A stretch of DNA of 64,000 nt from JBICHN01 sp043101845. Its GTDB lineage: Bacteria; Planctomycetota; Phycisphaerae; Phycisphaerales; UBA5793. The stretch spans positions 868,001 through 932,000 of the forward strand of contig JBICHN010000002.1 in NCBI GenBank assembly GCA_043101845.1. The letters are read 5' to 3'. Of this stretch, positions 44,342 through 53,256 are shown in pieces. A program made the translations under genes and the position numbers. The notes beneath the pieces were generated by a model. The model did no database searches. It saw only the letters and a program-made list of their open reading frames with translations, and had not been told where the DNA came from. The first letter of the stretch is position 1. Every line of letters starts with the position of its first letter.

Positions 44342-45337
44342 TCAACTGAAGTGGCGGCCCCAGATCGGGGCGAGGCGCGAGATTTCGTCGGGGTCGATCT
44401 GGTCCTTCGGCGTCCAGATCGCGAGTTTGAGCGCCTCGTGCGCCGGGCTCGGCTCGGCGCGGAGGGCAGCGCAATCGCTCAGCGCCCGCTCGAGCACGCG
44501 CATCGACGCGTCGGTCGCGCGCTCGAGATTCCCGATGATCTCCTCGATGAGCGACGCGGCCGGTCGGTCCGCGGCGGCGCCGGGCGGTGGCGGGCGCCAG
44601 CAGTCGTAGTCGGTCGGCAGCGCGAGCAGGGCGTACGCAAGCTCGGCCTCGCGCGCGAGCCGCGCTTCGGGAAGCGCCGTCATCCCGATGAGGTCGCCGC
44701 CCCAGGCGCGGTGGAGATGGCTCTCGGCCTTCGTCGAAAAGCTCGGACCTTCCATGCAGACATAACAGCCGCCGTCGTGCGCCGTCACGCCCGCGTCGCG
44801 GGCCGCGGCGAGGAGCCACTTCCGCGTGACCGGGCAGAACGGCTCGGCGAACTCGACATGCACGGCCGCGCGCTCGAAGAACGATCGCGCCCGACCTTCG
44901 GTCCGGTCGATGAGCTGGTCGGGCACGACGAGCTCGCCCGGCGCGATCGATTCGCGCAGCGAGCCCGTCGCGCCGCTCGCGATGACATGCGTCACGCCGA
45001 GCGCCTTGAGGGCGAAGATGTTCGCCCGGTACGGAACTTTCGAAGGTGGAATGCGGTGCGCCTCGCCGTGCCGCGCGAGGAGCGCGACCTTCACGGGTCG
45101 GCCGCCGTCGCCCACGCGTTCGCCATCGCCTCCGCCAGCGGCTTCGCGAACGCTTCCTGCGCCGTCGCGGTCACCACTCTTCGCCACACCGACGCGGATC
45201 GGCGCGCTGGGCGGGCCGAAGGGCGTCGCGGGCGTGACGACCTCGACATCGCTCAGAAGCCCGGCGTCGGTGAGCCGCGCTTCGAGCCCCGTGCCGCCGA
45301 TGATTGCGAGATGAAGATCCTCGATACGCTCCGCCAT
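44342..45337 (-). CDS. mtnP: S-methyl-5'-thioadenosine phosphorylase
   Basis: A 331-residue purine nucleoside phosphorylase-family enzyme that cleaves methylthioadenosine in methionine salvage. Seen directly: IIGGTGLE at 12-19, ARHGEAHRIPPSKVPYRANI, the phosphate-site ASGATGSLRESIAPGEL, CYVCMEGPSFSTKAE and MTALPEARLAREAELAYALL followed by TDYDCWR, the last typical of MTAP more than of purine nucleoside phosphorylase. An insert of about 25 glycine/aspartate-rich residues near 53-80 is absent from usual MTAPs. TACGAT ends six bases before ATG 45337, suggesting a leaderless message. It borders the low-complexity block. Confidence 0.93.
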   Translation of the reverse strand: MAERIEDLHLAIIGGTGLEARLTDAGLLSDVEVVTPATPFGPPSAPIRVGVAKSGDRDGAGSVREAAGGGDGERVGDGGRPVKVALLARHGEAHRIPPSKVPYRANIFALKALGVTHVIASGATGSLRESIAPGELVVPDQLIDRTEGRARSFFERAAVHVEFAEPFCPVTRKWLLAAARDAGVTAHDGGCYVCMEGPSFSTKAESHLHRAWGGDLIGMTALPEARLAREAELAYALLALPTDYDCWRPPPPGAAADRPAASLIEEIIGNLERATDASMRVLERALSDCAALRAEPSPAHEALKLAIWTPKDQIDPDEISRLAPIWGRHFS

Positions 45338-45592
45338 GGCCGCATCGTAGACGAAAGCGCGGCCTCCCGGTCTCCCGGAAGGCCGCGAACAGATCCCCCG
45401 CCGAACGGCGCCAACTTCGACCCGTGCGCGGTCGAGCGGGAATGCGAGCGCGATCGTCGGTCGCACGCCTCGGCCCCCGTACGAGCTTCGCGGGCCGCGC
45501 GGAGGCGGATTCAGCGCGACTCATCTTTTTCCCGCGTCGTCGTGAAGACGCCGCGTTGGCGTGAGGGCGCGGGTTCGGATACGCTCGATGGC

Positions 45593-47269
45593 ATGACGCT
45601 CATCGCGGCGCCCATCATGGTTCGGGACATTCACGCAGCGCTCAGCGACGGCGAAGACGCGGTGCAGCGCGGCGCGAGGCTCATCGAATGGCGCGTCGAC
45701 GAGATCGCCGATGATCACTCCGCCGTCGCGCGGCTCGTGAACGACGCGCCGGCGCCGTGCATCGTGACCTGTCGTCCGGCGGCGCACGGCGGATCCTTCG
45801 ACGGTGATGAGTCCGATCGAATCGCGCTGTTCGAGTATCTCGGCGTCCACGCCCGGCCGCGCTACATCGACCTCGAACTCGAAGCGCTCGAGGCCACGCC
45901 GGCCTGGCGCGAGCGGTTGCCGCACATCCTCGCCCATCCCGACCAGATGCGCGAAGGCGACACGCGGCTCATCGTCTCGACGCACGACTTCGACGGCCGG
46001 CCGCGCGATCTCTACCAGCGGCTCGAGCGGATGGCGGCGTTCGACGACGCGTCGATCCTCAAGGTCGCGTGGCGCGCCCGGTCGGTTCGCGACAACCTCG
46101 AGGCGTTCGAACTGCTCGGCCGGCGGGCGAAGCCGATGATCGCGCTCACGATGGGGGAGTTCGGACTCATGAGCCGCGTGCTCGCGCCGAAGTTCGGCGG
46201 GTTCCTCACCTTCGCCTCGGTGCGCGACGAGTCGGCGACGGCGCCGGGGCAGCCGACGATCGACGCGTTGCGCGATCGCTATCGGTTCGACGCGATCACG
46301 CCGGCGACGCGCGTGTTCGGCGTGATCGGCTGGCCGGTCGCCCAATCGCTCAGCCCGCTCGTGCACAACGCAGCGTTCGACGAGCGTGAGCTCGACGCGG
46401 TGTACCTGCCGCTGCCCGTCGCGCCGTCGTATGAATCGTTCAAGGCGACGGTCGACGCGCTCGCGCGCGACGCGTCGCTCGACTTTGGCGGCGTGAGCGT
46501 CACCCTTCCGCACAAGACGCATCTGCTCGAGTTCGTCGACGCGATGGGGGGCGTCGTCGACGAGGTCGCGCGCGAAGTCGGCGCCGCGAACACGCTCGTC
46601 GTGCGATCGGGCGCGAGCGGCGATGGACGCGACGGCGACTGCGAAGGCGGCGCGCTCGAGGCGCGGAACACCGATGTCGCAGCGCTCGTCGAGTCGATCG
46701 CCGAAGCGCTCGAGGTCGATTTGGCGGATCTCGCGGAGCGGCGGGTCGCGGTGATCGGCGCGGGCGGCGCGGCGCGGGCCGCGATCGCCGGGCTTTCGCG
46801 TCTCGGCGCGACGGTCGTCGTGTACAACCGGACCTTCGAGCGGGCGGAAGCGCTCGCCGCGGAGTTCGCCGCGAAGCCGACTGATGAACGCGACGGCGGG
46901 CCGGCGCGCCGCGTCGTCGCGGCCCGGGTCGAGAAGTTCGACCGCGCGTGCGCCGACATCATCATCAACGCGACGCCCGCGGGCATGGCCGGCGGCGATG
47001 CGGCCGACGCGCTGCCGATCCCGAACCTGCGCGACGCGACGCCCGCGTGCTGGGGCGCCGACACGCTCGTGTTCGACACGATCTACACGCCGCGCGAGAC
47101 GCCGTTCCTGAGAATCGCGCGCGACGCCGGCTGCCGCACGCGCGACGGGCTCGACATGTTCGCCCGCCAGGCCGCGGCCCAGTTCGAACTCTGGACCGGC
47201 CAGCCGGCGCCGATCACCCGCATGCGCGCCGCGCTCGAGCAGGAGACGCATCAGGACGAAGAGCAGTGA
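45593..47269 (+). CDS. aroDE: Bifunctional type I 3-dehydroquinate dehydratase / shikimate dehydrogenase
   Basis: A 558-residue fusion catalysing two consecutive shikimate-pathway steps. Residues 1-225 are a type I dehydroquinase: IEWRVDEI, VTCRPAAHGG, the catalytic His131 in STHDFDG and the Schiff-base Lys157 in SILKVAWRA. Residues 238-558 are AroE: GVIGWPVAQSLSPLVHN, Lys308 in SVTLPHKTH, GAGGAARAAIAGL, VVYNRTFERAEAL with the NADP-type arginine, and INATPAGM. The same fusion order is known from plants and some bacteria. A TACGCT box lies seven bases before the ATG. The gene stands alone. Confidence 0.95.
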   Translation: MTLIAAPIMVRDIHAALSDGEDAVQRGARLIEWRVDEIADDHSAVARLVNDAPAPCIVTCRPAAHGGSFDGDESDRIALFEYLGVHARPRYIDLELEALEATPAWRERLPHILAHPDQMREGDTRLIVSTHDFDGRPRDLYQRLERMAAFDDASILKVAWRARSVRDNLEAFELLGRRAKPMIALTMGEFGLMSRVLAPKFGGFLTFASVRDESATAPGQPTIDALRDRYRFDAITPATRVFGVIGWPVAQSLSPLVHNAAFDERELDAVYLPLPVAPSYESFKATVDALARDASLDFGGVSVTLPHKTHLLEFVDAMGGVVDEVAREVGAANTLVVRSGASGDGRDGDCEGGALEARNTDVAALVESIAEALEVDLADLAERRVAVIGAGGAARAAIAGLSRLGATVVVYNRTFERAEALAAEFAAKPTDERDGGPARRVVAARVEKFDRACADIIINATPAGMAGGDAADALPIPNLRDATPACWGADTLVFDTIYTPRETPFLRIARDAGCRTRDGLDMFARQAAAQFELWTGQPAPITRMRAALEQETHQDEEQ

Positions 47270-47301
47270 GCGTTGGCGCCTGTGAAGATCGGGCGCCGTT
47301 C

Positions 47302-47738
47302 GCGCGACGACTTCGCGGCTTCGGGGGGTTGACCCCCTGCGCCGCGACCCCGTTCACAGAACGCGGCTCTACGAGGGAAGCGCCGGACCCCGTCGCGCGT
47401 GATGCACAGGCGAGCGCACACTTCCGGTTGCGAGAACGCGTTCGGAACCATGCTCATTCGTAGAGCCGCGGCGTGTCGCCGGGGTCGGGACGGAGCCCCT
47501 CGATGGGGCGGCGTCTCGAAGTTCGGCGACCATCGCGCGGCGACTTCGCGGCTTCGGGGGTTGGCCCCCTGCGCCGCGACCCCGTTCACAGAACGCGGCT
47601 CTACGGAGGGCGCGGCGATGTACGCGAGCGACCGACCCGATTGGAGAAGCCCCGGATGCGAATCCGGGGCCTGCTCGCGCGGCGGAGGCCAGCTTTCGAC
47701 TGGACGAGCAGGCCGCCGCATTCGCATGCGGGGCTTGG
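47302..47738. repeat. Two repeat families: a 72-bp direct repeat and an inverted hairpin doublet
   Basis: A 72-bp segment with hairpin GGGGGTTGACCCCC occurs at 47302-47373 and again at 47535-47606, ending GTTCACAGAACGCGGCTCTA. An inverted CGTAGAGCCGCGG lies between them at 47459-47473. A REPIN-like doublet with arms GCCCCGGAT-GCGA-ATCCGGGGC and its inverted variant spans 47646-47738. No gene is visible in 47270-47834. Confidence 0.88.
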
Positions 47739-47834
47739 ACGGGGGCGGGAGTCTTATGTGATCTCGGGTCGAGAAGAGGCGTGGCCGCCGCGCGACTCGG
47801 CGTGCTGATTCGAATCGCCGGCGCCTCGCCCAAT

Positions 47835-49265
47835 CTATTGAAAGCGGACGCTCGTGATACCGCTCACGCGGCAGGAGTCGCGGGCGACGGCCTGGATGAA
47901 GTATTCGTACCGGCCGCGCGCCCAGGCCGGGACGAAGAAGCGGAGCGTCGCTTCGCCGTCCGCGTCCGCCCGGGCGCTGCCGATGAGCGCCGGGGTGTCG
48001 AGTTGAAGGGCGGCGTCCTGCGCATCGCACCCGGGGATGAGCGTTCCACCACCAAGCGTCGAGTACACAAAGTGAATGCGCTCGCCCGGCGCCGCGCCGC
48101 TCGCGCGGACGCCGTTCACCTGCTCGGCGAGTCCGGGCGTAACGGGCGAGAGGTCGAGCGCGTGCTCGACGGGAGTAAGGAGGACACCGCGGAGTCGACC
48201 TTGCCGGTCGTACGCGTCACCGACGATCTGGCCCGCGTCGTTGAGGTCCTGCATGAACAGGAGATCCCACCCGTGGTTCGGCGGCAGGTCGTCTTCAAGT
48301 CGCCGGCTCGGCGCCGTGTCGGAATCCCAGATGACGGGATAGCCGTAGCCGGAGTTCTGGTCCCAGAAGTGCCCGATGATTTCGCCGAGGTTGTTGATCG
48401 CGACACATCGACTCGCGTTGATGTCCGGATCCTTCGCCTCGTGCAGGTCGAGGATGATCCCGTCGCGCCAGACCGCGGCGTGATGGTTGAAGTTCGGTCC
48501 GCCGGCGCGACCCACGACGACTCCGAGCTCGTTGATGCTCGCGGCACGCGAGTCCGTTCCGCCCATCGTCCCCAGATCAATCAGCGCGCCGTCGCGCCAG
48601 AGAAACGCGTGCCGAAGATACGGCCAGGTCGAGCTTGTGTCGGACCAGCCGACGACTTCGCCGGCGTCGTTGATGTCGTACGCGACGCTGTATCGCGTGT
48701 CGTTGAAGGCGCCAAGATCGAGAATGACGCCGTCGTCCCACAGGAAGGCGTGATCGGCTGAATCGTCATAGGTGTATTCGGACCCGCCCACGATCTGATC
48801 ATGATTGTTGATCGCATAAGCAGTGCTCTCCGGGCCGCCGAGCGTTCCGAGATTGATCATCTCGCCATCGCGCGAGAGGAAGGCGTGGTTCTCGCCGAAG
48901 ACGGAGGTTCGAGACCACCCGACTACATGGCCGAGGTCATTCACGCCGAAGCCGAGGCTGCAGCAGCCGCCCGGCAGGGCGCCGAGCGCTTCGATGACGC
49001 CCTCGCGCCACAAGTAGGCCTGATCGTTCGAATTCCCGAACGAGATCTCCGTGGTTCCAGCGACTGCACCTGATTCGTTCACCGACCAGGCCTGGGTGAG
49101 GTTTCCCGCGACCGGGTCGATCGCGATGATCGCGTAGCGCGGCGAGGATTGGGCGGTTGTGAATTCACCGGGCGCCATCGCGACGGCGCCGGCGAAGGTG
49201 ATCGTCAGTATGCTGCGGCGCGTCATCGATCCCGAAACGAGACGGAGTCGGTGTACCCGATTCAT
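47835..49265 (-). CDS. Secreted HAF-repeat protein with C-terminal cysteine module
   Basis: A 476-residue exported protein. A signal-like segment (ILTITFAGAVAMAPGEFTTAQ) is followed by about seven HAF repeats such as HAFLSRDGEMINLGTLGG with YAINNHDQIVGGS, and HAFLWRDGALIDLGTMGG with ASINELGVVVGRA. The last 110 residues (PGERIHFVYSTLGGG, PGCDAQDAALQLD, FIQAVARDSC) match the module ending the 25915 protein. GAGGAG lies six bases before ATG 49265; a second ATG at 49226 would leave a better-shaped signal peptide, so the start is open. The role is unknown, probably surface or extracellular. Confidence 0.85.
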   Translation of the reverse strand: MNRVHRLRLVSGSMTRRSILTITFAGAVAMAPGEFTTAQSSPRYAIIAIDPVAGNLTQAWSVNESGAVAGTTEISFGNSNDQAYLWREGVIEALGALPGGCCSLGFGVNDLGHVVGWSRTSVFGENHAFLSRDGEMINLGTLGGPESTAYAINNHDQIVGGSEYTYDDSADHAFLWDDGVILDLGAFNDTRYSVAYDINDAGEVVGWSDTSSTWPYLRHAFLWRDGALIDLGTMGGTDSRAASINELGVVVGRAGGPNFNHHAAVWRDGIILDLHEAKDPDINASRCVAINNLGEIIGHFWDQNSGYGYPVIWDSDTAPSRRLEDDLPPNHGWDLLFMQDLNDAGQIVGDAYDRQGRLRGVLLTPVEHALDLSPVTPGLAEQVNGVRASGAAPGERIHFVYSTLGGGTLIPGCDAQDAALQLDTPALIGSARADADGEATLRFFVPAWARGRYEYFIQAVARDSCRVSGITSVRFQ

Positions 49266-49640
49266 TCATTGCTCCTCGCGGCGTATCCGGCCCAGCATGT
49301 CATCGGTGGCCGGTTTCGTCAACCTGTGATTTAGGGAAGCGACCCCGTGCACAGCGCGCGTCTTGATGTTCGGGCGTGGGACGGGGCGGCACGCCCCGGC
49401 TCGCGCACTTCGTCTCTTCGTCACTTCTTCTCTCCGTCTCTTCCCCCTCCGATAACCCTCGTCTTTCTTCTCTCGCGTGTCCCGTTCTCGAATCGCTCAA
49501 AGTCCGATCACCGCATGGCCGACAATCGACGAGAGAGAGGGATGCCGCGCGGGGTGGACGCCGCCTGAGGGCGCCGATGGGTGGCGGTCGTGGTGGTGTC
49601 CGACAACTTCGATCGCCGGCGGCCCGGAGACCAGATCCGC
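49266..49640. repeat. Spacer with a truncated octamer composite repeat
   Basis: At about 49379-49450, read on the minus strand, AGAGAAG/AGAGACG-type octamers lead into GAAGTGCGCGAGCCGGGGCG and CCGCCCCG, the same hairpin end as at 57413. The remainder has no convincing gene, though a 17-codon frame begins at 49515. Confidence 0.7.
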
Positions 49641-50870
49641 ATGATCCGACTGCGACTCGACAAGATTCGACCCGGCATGGTCACCGCCTCGACCATCTGG
49701 AACCCGGTGCGCCCGGACCAGATTCTCATCGAACGCGATGTCGTGCTCGACGCGAACATTCTCCGTCGGCTCGAGCAGCTCGGCATCGAGCGCCTCTACA
49801 TCCAGGCGCCCGGCCTCGACCTCGTGCGCCAGTACATCGATCCGGAACTCGAGCGGGCGCGCGACCGGCTCCATCTCGTCGGGGGCGAACTCATCGACGC
49901 GATCCGCCGCGAAGATCGGCGGAACCAGAACTGGCGCAAGTTCGAGATTGTCATCGAAGAGCTCGTGCGGCACATGAGCGCGAACCCCGCCGGCGCCGTG
50001 TTCACCGATCCGGCGGCGAGCCGCGACAACCTCCTGCTCGATCACGCGGTCGATGTCTGCTACCTCTGCACGCTGCTCGGACTGCGGTCGCAGGGTTATC
50101 TCGTGCGGCAGCGCCGACGCCTGAGCCCGACGCAGGCGTCGAACCTCACCAACCTCGCGATCGCGGGACTGCTCCACGACCTCGGCATGTACGAACTCCC
50201 GGCGTCGACCCAGGAGCGCTGGCTGCTCGATCGTGACGAAACCGACGCGACCTGGCGCCAGCATGTCGACCTCGGGTACCAGAGGGTGAACGGCGTCGTC
50301 GACACGGTCGTGTGCGCCGCGATCCGCCAGCATCACCAGTACTACGACGGCTCCGGCTTCCCGCGAAAGAAACTGTGGGACGGTCGCGAGGTCGGCGTGG
50401 CGGGCGATCAGATCCATGTCTTTGCGCGGGTCGTGACGGCGGCGGACATCTTCAGCGAAGTGAAGAGTTGCATCGAGCGACGCGGCATGCTCAATGTTCG
50501 GGCGCTCGCGCAGGTCGTGAGCGGCGCCGTGGCGCGGCGGATTGACCCGGTCGTGCTCAAGGCGCTGCTCGAGGTCGTTCCGGCCTATCCGCCGGGCACG
50601 CCCGTGCGCCTGACCGATGGGCGTCACGGGGTGGTCATCGACTGGAAGCCGAATCGTCCGTGCCGCCCGGCGGTGGCGATGACGGGGCCGGTCGAGGAGT
50701 ATGTCATCGAAGAGCCGCATGCGGTGGACATCGTCGACCTCGTCGAGGCGCCGCAACTCGCGATCGCCGAGGTCGAGGGCGCCGATGTGACGCGGGACAA
50801 CTTCGAGCCGCCGGCCGGCGCGGCGCCGCGCGGGACGGCGCGGGCGTTCGATGTCCTCGATGTCGCCTGA
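49641..50870 (+). CDS. HD-GYP domain protein (putative cyclic-di-GMP phosphodiesterase)
   Basis: A 409-residue signalling protein. The N-terminal 75 residues (RLRLDKIRPGMVTASTIWNP, then IERLYIQAPG) form a small beta domain common ahead of HD-GYP modules. The catalytic domain shows DHAVDVCYLC (His135), GLLHDLGMYELP (HD at 179-180) and IRQHHQYYDGSGFPRK, the HH...DGxGxP signature, with Phe in place of Tyr in the GYP motif. A C-terminal beta domain follows (PPGTPVRLTDGRHGVVI). The start at ATG 49641 has GGAGA upstream; an in-frame GTG at 49581 is an alternative. Cyclic-di-GMP turnover is inferred from the family. Confidence 0.9.
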   Translation: MIRLRLDKIRPGMVTASTIWNPVRPDQILIERDVVLDANILRRLEQLGIERLYIQAPGLDLVRQYIDPELERARDRLHLVGGELIDAIRREDRRNQNWRKFEIVIEELVRHMSANPAGAVFTDPAASRDNLLLDHAVDVCYLCTLLGLRSQGYLVRQRRRLSPTQASNLTNLAIAGLLHDLGMYELPASTQERWLLDRDETDATWRQHVDLGYQRVNGVVDTVVCAAIRQHHQYYDGSGFPRKKLWDGREVGVAGDQIHVFARVVTAADIFSEVKSCIERRGMLNVRALAQVVSGAVARRIDPVVLKALLEVVPAYPPGTPVRLTDGRHGVVIDWKPNRPCRPAVAMTGPVEEYVIEEPHAVDIVDLVEAPQLAIAEVEGADVTRDNFEPPAGAAPRGTARAFDVLDVA

Positions 50871-50951
50871 AGAGCGGCGATCCACGATTCCCTGAGGCCG
50901 GTTCGGACCGCGGCGCATTGTGCCCGAGGCGGCGCGCGGTACACTGGGCGC

Positions 50952-51674
50952 ATGAACCCCTCACCATCCGTATCGTCCCGATACTGCTCCCGGTCGCGAG
51001 TCGCCCGGCCTTCTTCGCGCGGCGCCTCGCTCATCGAACTGCTCATCATCATCGCCGTCATCGTCGGACTCGTCGCGATCTTCGGAACGATGATGACCGG
51101 CACTTCGACGAACCCCGGCGTGAAGCAGAAGGTCGAGCGCACGCACCAGGAGGTCAACTTCTACAGCCTCTACCAGGGCTTCGTCACCTACGCGACCGGC
51201 GCCGACGGCAAGTACCCGTCGACGCGCACGAGTCCGGAGATGGAGGAGGACTCGACAAGCGCCGTCTTCGCGATCCTTCTTCAGGACGGGTACATCGCCG
51301 GCCAGCAACTCATCAGCCCGAATGAGTTCCTCGAAGTCACGCCGGCGTACACCGCCGACGGATTCGGGCCGGAGAACACCAGCTTCTGCCTGCTCGACTA
51401 CGACGCGGACGGCTGGAAGCGCTATCCGAACTGGGGCCAGTACGCGCGGAATCGCACGGCGATGTTGTCGGACCGATGGATCGACGACCCGAGCGTGCCG
51501 CAGTCGATCCGCAATGTGCAGGCGGAAGAGGATGATCCGGGGTACTGGAATGTCCTCTTCAGTGACGGCGCGAGCGAGCGACTCATGGGCAGTCCGATTC
51601 TCGCGAACGGCGATCATCTCTTCGAAGTCGACGAGGACCAGGGCGCGTCGGACGCGCTCATGGTGCGCGACTGA
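50952..51674 (+). CDS. Prepilin-like protein (pseudopilin leader)
   Basis: A 240-residue protein with a type IV pilin-like leader: RPSSRGASLIELLIIIAVIVGLVAIFG, where the Gly-Ala site is followed by Glu at +5. Unlike the two proteins at 5607 and 6916 it lacks the RARDAAR segment and has a short, polar C-terminal domain beginning HQEVNFYSLYQGFVTYATGA, like minor pseudopilins. TACACT lies six bases before the ATG, so the message is probably leaderless. It is followed by scpB and not by other secretion genes. Confidence 0.85.
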   Translation: MNPSPSVSSRYCSRSRVARPSSRGASLIELLIIIAVIVGLVAIFGTMMTGTSTNPGVKQKVERTHQEVNFYSLYQGFVTYATGADGKYPSTRTSPEMEEDSTSAVFAILLQDGYIAGQQLISPNEFLEVTPAYTADGFGPENTSFCLLDYDADGWKRYPNWGQYARNRTAMLSDRWIDDPSVPQSIRNVQAEEDDPGYWNVLFSDGASERLMGSPILANGDHLFEVDEDQGASDALMVRD

Positions 51675-51791
51675 GCGGCGCTCGCGCGTTCGGCGTCATG
51701 GCGCCGGGTTCCGCCTGAACGCGCGCCGGGGTCTACGATTCGCGTGGCGATCGCTCGCTCGATCGAAGGATTGATTGAGAGGAGACCCCAG

Positions 51792-52391
51792 ATGCCGGTG
51801 CCCGCCGCCGATTCGAAATCATCATCATCCGCCTCGGCTTCGACTTCGTCCGACGCGAAGGCGTTGTCGCTCGCGTCCCGGGTGGAGGCCCTGCTCATCA
51901 CCTCGGAAAAGCCGCTCTCACCGGCGCGGCTCGGCGAGGCGCTCGAGATCGGTCTCGACGACGGCGGCTCGAAGTCGATCGAAGACGCGATCGAGGAACT
52001 CAACGAGGTGTACGACGAGAGCGGCCGCGCGTTCCGCGTCGAGCGGGTGGCGGGGGGCTACCGCATGATGACGCGGCCGGAATTCGGCGGCGTCGTGCAG
52101 CGGTTCCGCGAGTCCCGGTCGTCGTCGCGGCTGAGCCAGGCGGCGCTCGAGACGCTCGCGATCGTCGCGTACCGCCAGCCGATCACGCGGGCGGACATCG
52201 AGGCGATCCGCGGCGTCGCGTGCGGCGAGGTGCTGCGGAGCCTGCTCGAGCGTCACCTCATCAAGATCACGGGTCGAGCGGAAGAGGTCGGACGCCCGAT
52301 GTTGTACGGAACGACCCGGGAGTTTCTCGAGGCGTTCGGACTCGCGTCGCTCAAGGACCTGCCCGACGCGAAGGAACTCCAGGGCGGCTGA
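51792..52391 (+). CDS. scpB: Segregation and condensation protein B
   Basis: A 199-residue subunit of the SMC-ScpAB complex that compacts and helps separate chromosomes. Two winged-helix halves are evident: SLASRVEALLITSEKPLSPA and LSQAALETLAIVAYRQPITR with RGVACGEVLRSLLERHLIKI and GRPMLYGTTREFLEAFGL. ATG 51792 is fixed by GAGGAGACCCCAG just upstream and a TACGAT promoter box at 51733-51738; an in-frame GTG at 51744 would fall at the transcription start. The first 25 residues are serine-rich and probably disordered. Its usual partner scpA is not in the window. Confidence 0.95.
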   Translation: MPVPAADSKSSSSASASTSSDAKALSLASRVEALLITSEKPLSPARLGEALEIGLDDGGSKSIEDAIEELNEVYDESGRAFRVERVAGGYRMMTRPEFGGVVQRFRESRSSSRLSQAALETLAIVAYRQPITRADIEAIRGVACGEVLRSLLERHLIKITGRAEEVGRPMLYGTTREFLEAFGLASLKDLPDAKELQGG

Positions 52392-52458
52392 CGCTTCCGC
52401 GAGCGGCGTCAACCTCAGTCCGCACAGACCGCGTACGCGTCGGGTGGAGTGATTCGGC

Positions 52459-53256
52459 GTGCTTCGACGATCGACCGACATTCTCATCCGAAGCGGGCGC
52501 GACCTTGCGCAGATGCGCCAAGCCGGCGCCATCGTCGCGCAGACGCTCGCGAGTTGTGTCGACGCCGTGGCGCCGGGCGTGACGACCGGCGCCCTCGATG
52601 CGCTCGCCCATCGAACCTTCTCATCCATGGGCGGCGAAGGGCTCTTTCGCTGGTACCCGACCTATGTCGCGGGCGAAGGGTTTCCCGGCCATACCTGCAT
52701 CTCGGTGAACGAAGAGATCGTCCACGGGATTCCCGGCGAGCGCGAACTCGTCGAAGGCGACCTCATCACGATCGACTGCGGCGTGCGGTTTGAAGGATGG
52801 TGCGCCGACTCGGCGGTGACCGTCGGCGTCGGCGCGCTCGCGCCCGACGCGCAGGGGCTGCTCGACACGACCCGCGCGTCGCTCGAACTCGCGATCGAAC
52901 TCGTGCGCCCCGGCCGGCGGTGGAGCGAGGTCGCGCGGCGGATGCAGCGCCTCGCGGTCGACCGGGGGTACGGCATCGTGCGCGAGTTCGTCGGGCACGG
53001 CATTGGCCGACAGCTCCACGAGCCGCCGCGCGTGCCGAACTATGTCGACTCCGACGCGATGCGCGATGACTTCGTCATGCAGCCGGGGATGACCTTCGCG
53101 ATCGAGCCGATGCTCACGCTCGGCTCGCCCGCGACGGAGACGCTGCGCGACCGGTGGACGGTCGTCACGCGCGACCGCAAGCTCGCAGCGCATGTCGAGC
53201 ACACGATCGCGGTGACGAGCGCGGGCGCGGAAGTGTTGACGGGGGGAAGGCATTGA
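52459..53256 (+). CDS. map: Methionine aminopeptidase type I
   Basis: A 265-residue metalloenzyme that removes the initiator methionine. All five metal ligands are present: Asp106 in TIDCGV, Asp117 in CADSAV, His180 in FVGHGIG, Glu216 in AIEPML and Glu247 in HVEHTI, as well as the substrate His89 in VHGIPG. GTG is the start codon. Its place before infA and the ribosomal genes matches the secY-adk-map-infA order of many bacteria, although secY and adk are not here. The stop codon runs directly into the octamer repeat, sharing its last base. Confidence 0.97.
   Translation: MLRRSTDILIRSGRDLAQMRQAGAIVAQTLASCVDAVAPGVTTGALDALAHRTFSSMGGEGLFRWYPTYVAGEGFPGHTCISVNEEIVHGIPGERELVEGDLITIDCGVRFEGWCADSAVTVGVGALAPDAQGLLDTTRASLELAIELVRPGRRWSEVARRMQRLAVDRGYGIVREFVGHGIGRQLHEPPRVPNYVDSDAMRDDFVMQPGMTFAIEPMLTLGSPATETLRDRWTVVTRDRKLAAHVEHTIAVTSAGAEVLTGGRH

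Noticed and set aside
45355..45387. Hairpin GCGGCCT...AGGCCGC as a terminator
   Set aside because: It lies between two divergent starts with no U-tract, so it has no transcript to end.
45521..47251. A long minus-strand open frame opposite aroDE
   Set aside because: Both enzyme domains are complete on the plus strand; the antisense product is Arg/Glu/Asp-rich without motifs.
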